From the NCBI GenBank assembly GCA_026125925.1, contig JAHCKF010000238.1, positions 1 to 5,854 of the forward strand: DNA of 5,854 nucleotides. Direction: 5' to 3'. The position numbers and the translations under genes are program-made. Source of the DNA: Pseudolabrys sp. (lineage in GTDB: Bacteria; Pseudomonadota; Alphaproteobacteria; Rhizobiales; Xanthobacteraceae). Of the stretch, positions 5,551 to 5,854 are shown one piece after another; the first letter of the stretch is position 1; each line of letters begins with the position of its first letter. The notes beneath the pieces are model-generated. The model did not search any database, had not been told where the DNA came from, and saw nothing but the letters and a program-made list of their open reading frames with translations.

Positions 5551-5854
5551 ATGACTGCTCTGAAGGCTCAAGAAGGCACAAGCGCGATACCCGGTAACCT
5601 CCATGTGGCCGAGGACTGCCGCGCCGTCAGCGAGGTACTCGCCAGGGTCGGTGATAAGTGGACGGTTTTGGTCGTCTCCACGCTCGGCGACGGGCCGAGG
5701 CGCTTCAACGAACTTCGCCGCGCGCTCGGCTCGATCTCGCAGCGCATGCTGACGCTGACCTTGCGCGGCCTCGAGCGCGACGGTCTGGTCTCGCGCACGG
5801 TATTTCCGACCATCCCGCCGCGCGTCGATTACGAACTCACCGACCTCGGCCGCT
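5551..5854 (+). CDS. HxlR-family winged-helix transcriptional regulator, 3'-truncated by the window edge
   Basis: This is a DNA-binding regulator of the HxlR (DUF24) family; 101 residues are visible and the C-terminus lies outside the window. The reading frame, translated by hand, shows the family pattern in order: conserved Cys23 (EDCRAVSEVL), GDKWTVLVV (34-42), the RRFNELRRAL helix (50-59), recognition-helix region SISQRMLTLTLRGLERDGLV (61-80), and wing/strand sequence SRTVFPTIPPRVDYELTDLGR (81-101). In characterised members such as YodB, HypR and QorR, the equivalent N-terminal cysteine senses quinones, diamide or hypochlorite and controls reductase genes. Here the divergent neighbour is such a reductase, so the gene probably represses the reductase and itself. 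The start has a GAGG site 8 nt upstream. The family call is strong; the regulatory target and redox sensing are inferred. Confidence 0.92.
   Translation, partial: MTALKAQEGTSAIPGNLHVAEDCRAVSEVLARVGDKWTVLVVSTLGDGPRRFNELRRALGSISQRMLTLTLRGLERDGLVSRTVFPTIPPRVDYELTDLGR

Overview
The window reads as chromosomal DNA from a GC-rich alphaproteobacterium. A member of the Hyphomicrobiales (Bradyrhizobium/Rhodopseudomonas-like) is my best guess. This rests on strong G/C preference at third codon positions, a CckA-type AHDFNNLL hybrid histidine kinase with stacked PAS domains, and non-ATG start use. It is inference, since there is no rRNA or other marker gene here.

Layout, left to right. (1) Bases 1-1254, plus strand: the 3' part of a DHA2-type (14-TM) major facilitator drug/proton antiporter gene; its beginning lies outside the window. 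(2) Bases 1251-4721, minus strand: one large gene for a membrane hybrid sensor histidine kinase. Its order is TM, periplasmic double-Cache-like sensor, TM, three PAS domains, HisKA, HATPase_c, REC. It converges on the antiporter gene and the two stop codons overlap. (3) Bases 4722-4943: a noncoding gap. It holds the kinase's ribosome binding site and probable promoter, a 23-bp AT-rich near-palindrome, a small hairpin, and a strong GC hairpin just after the next gene. (4) Bases 4944-5498, minus strand: an NADPH-dependent FMN reductase of the ChrR/quinone reductase type. (5) Bases 5551-5854, plus strand: the 5' part of an HxlR-family regulator gene with the conserved N-terminal cysteine. It is divergent from the reductase across a 52-bp gap.

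The clearest functional unit is the divergent reductase/HxlR pair. By analogy with YodB- and QorR-controlled reductases it looks like a thiol-sensing switch for electrophile or quinone stress. The kinase has no partner response regulator or phosphotransfer protein in view, so its output is unknown. The antiporter is probably a drug or metabolite exporter, and its link to the kinase is only positional.

I see no mobile element, CRISPR array, tRNA, rRNA or defence system, and nothing I would call a previously undescribed system. The points worth a second look are the regulatory DNA in the two intergenic gaps and the duplicated, compositionally odd PAS region of the kinase.
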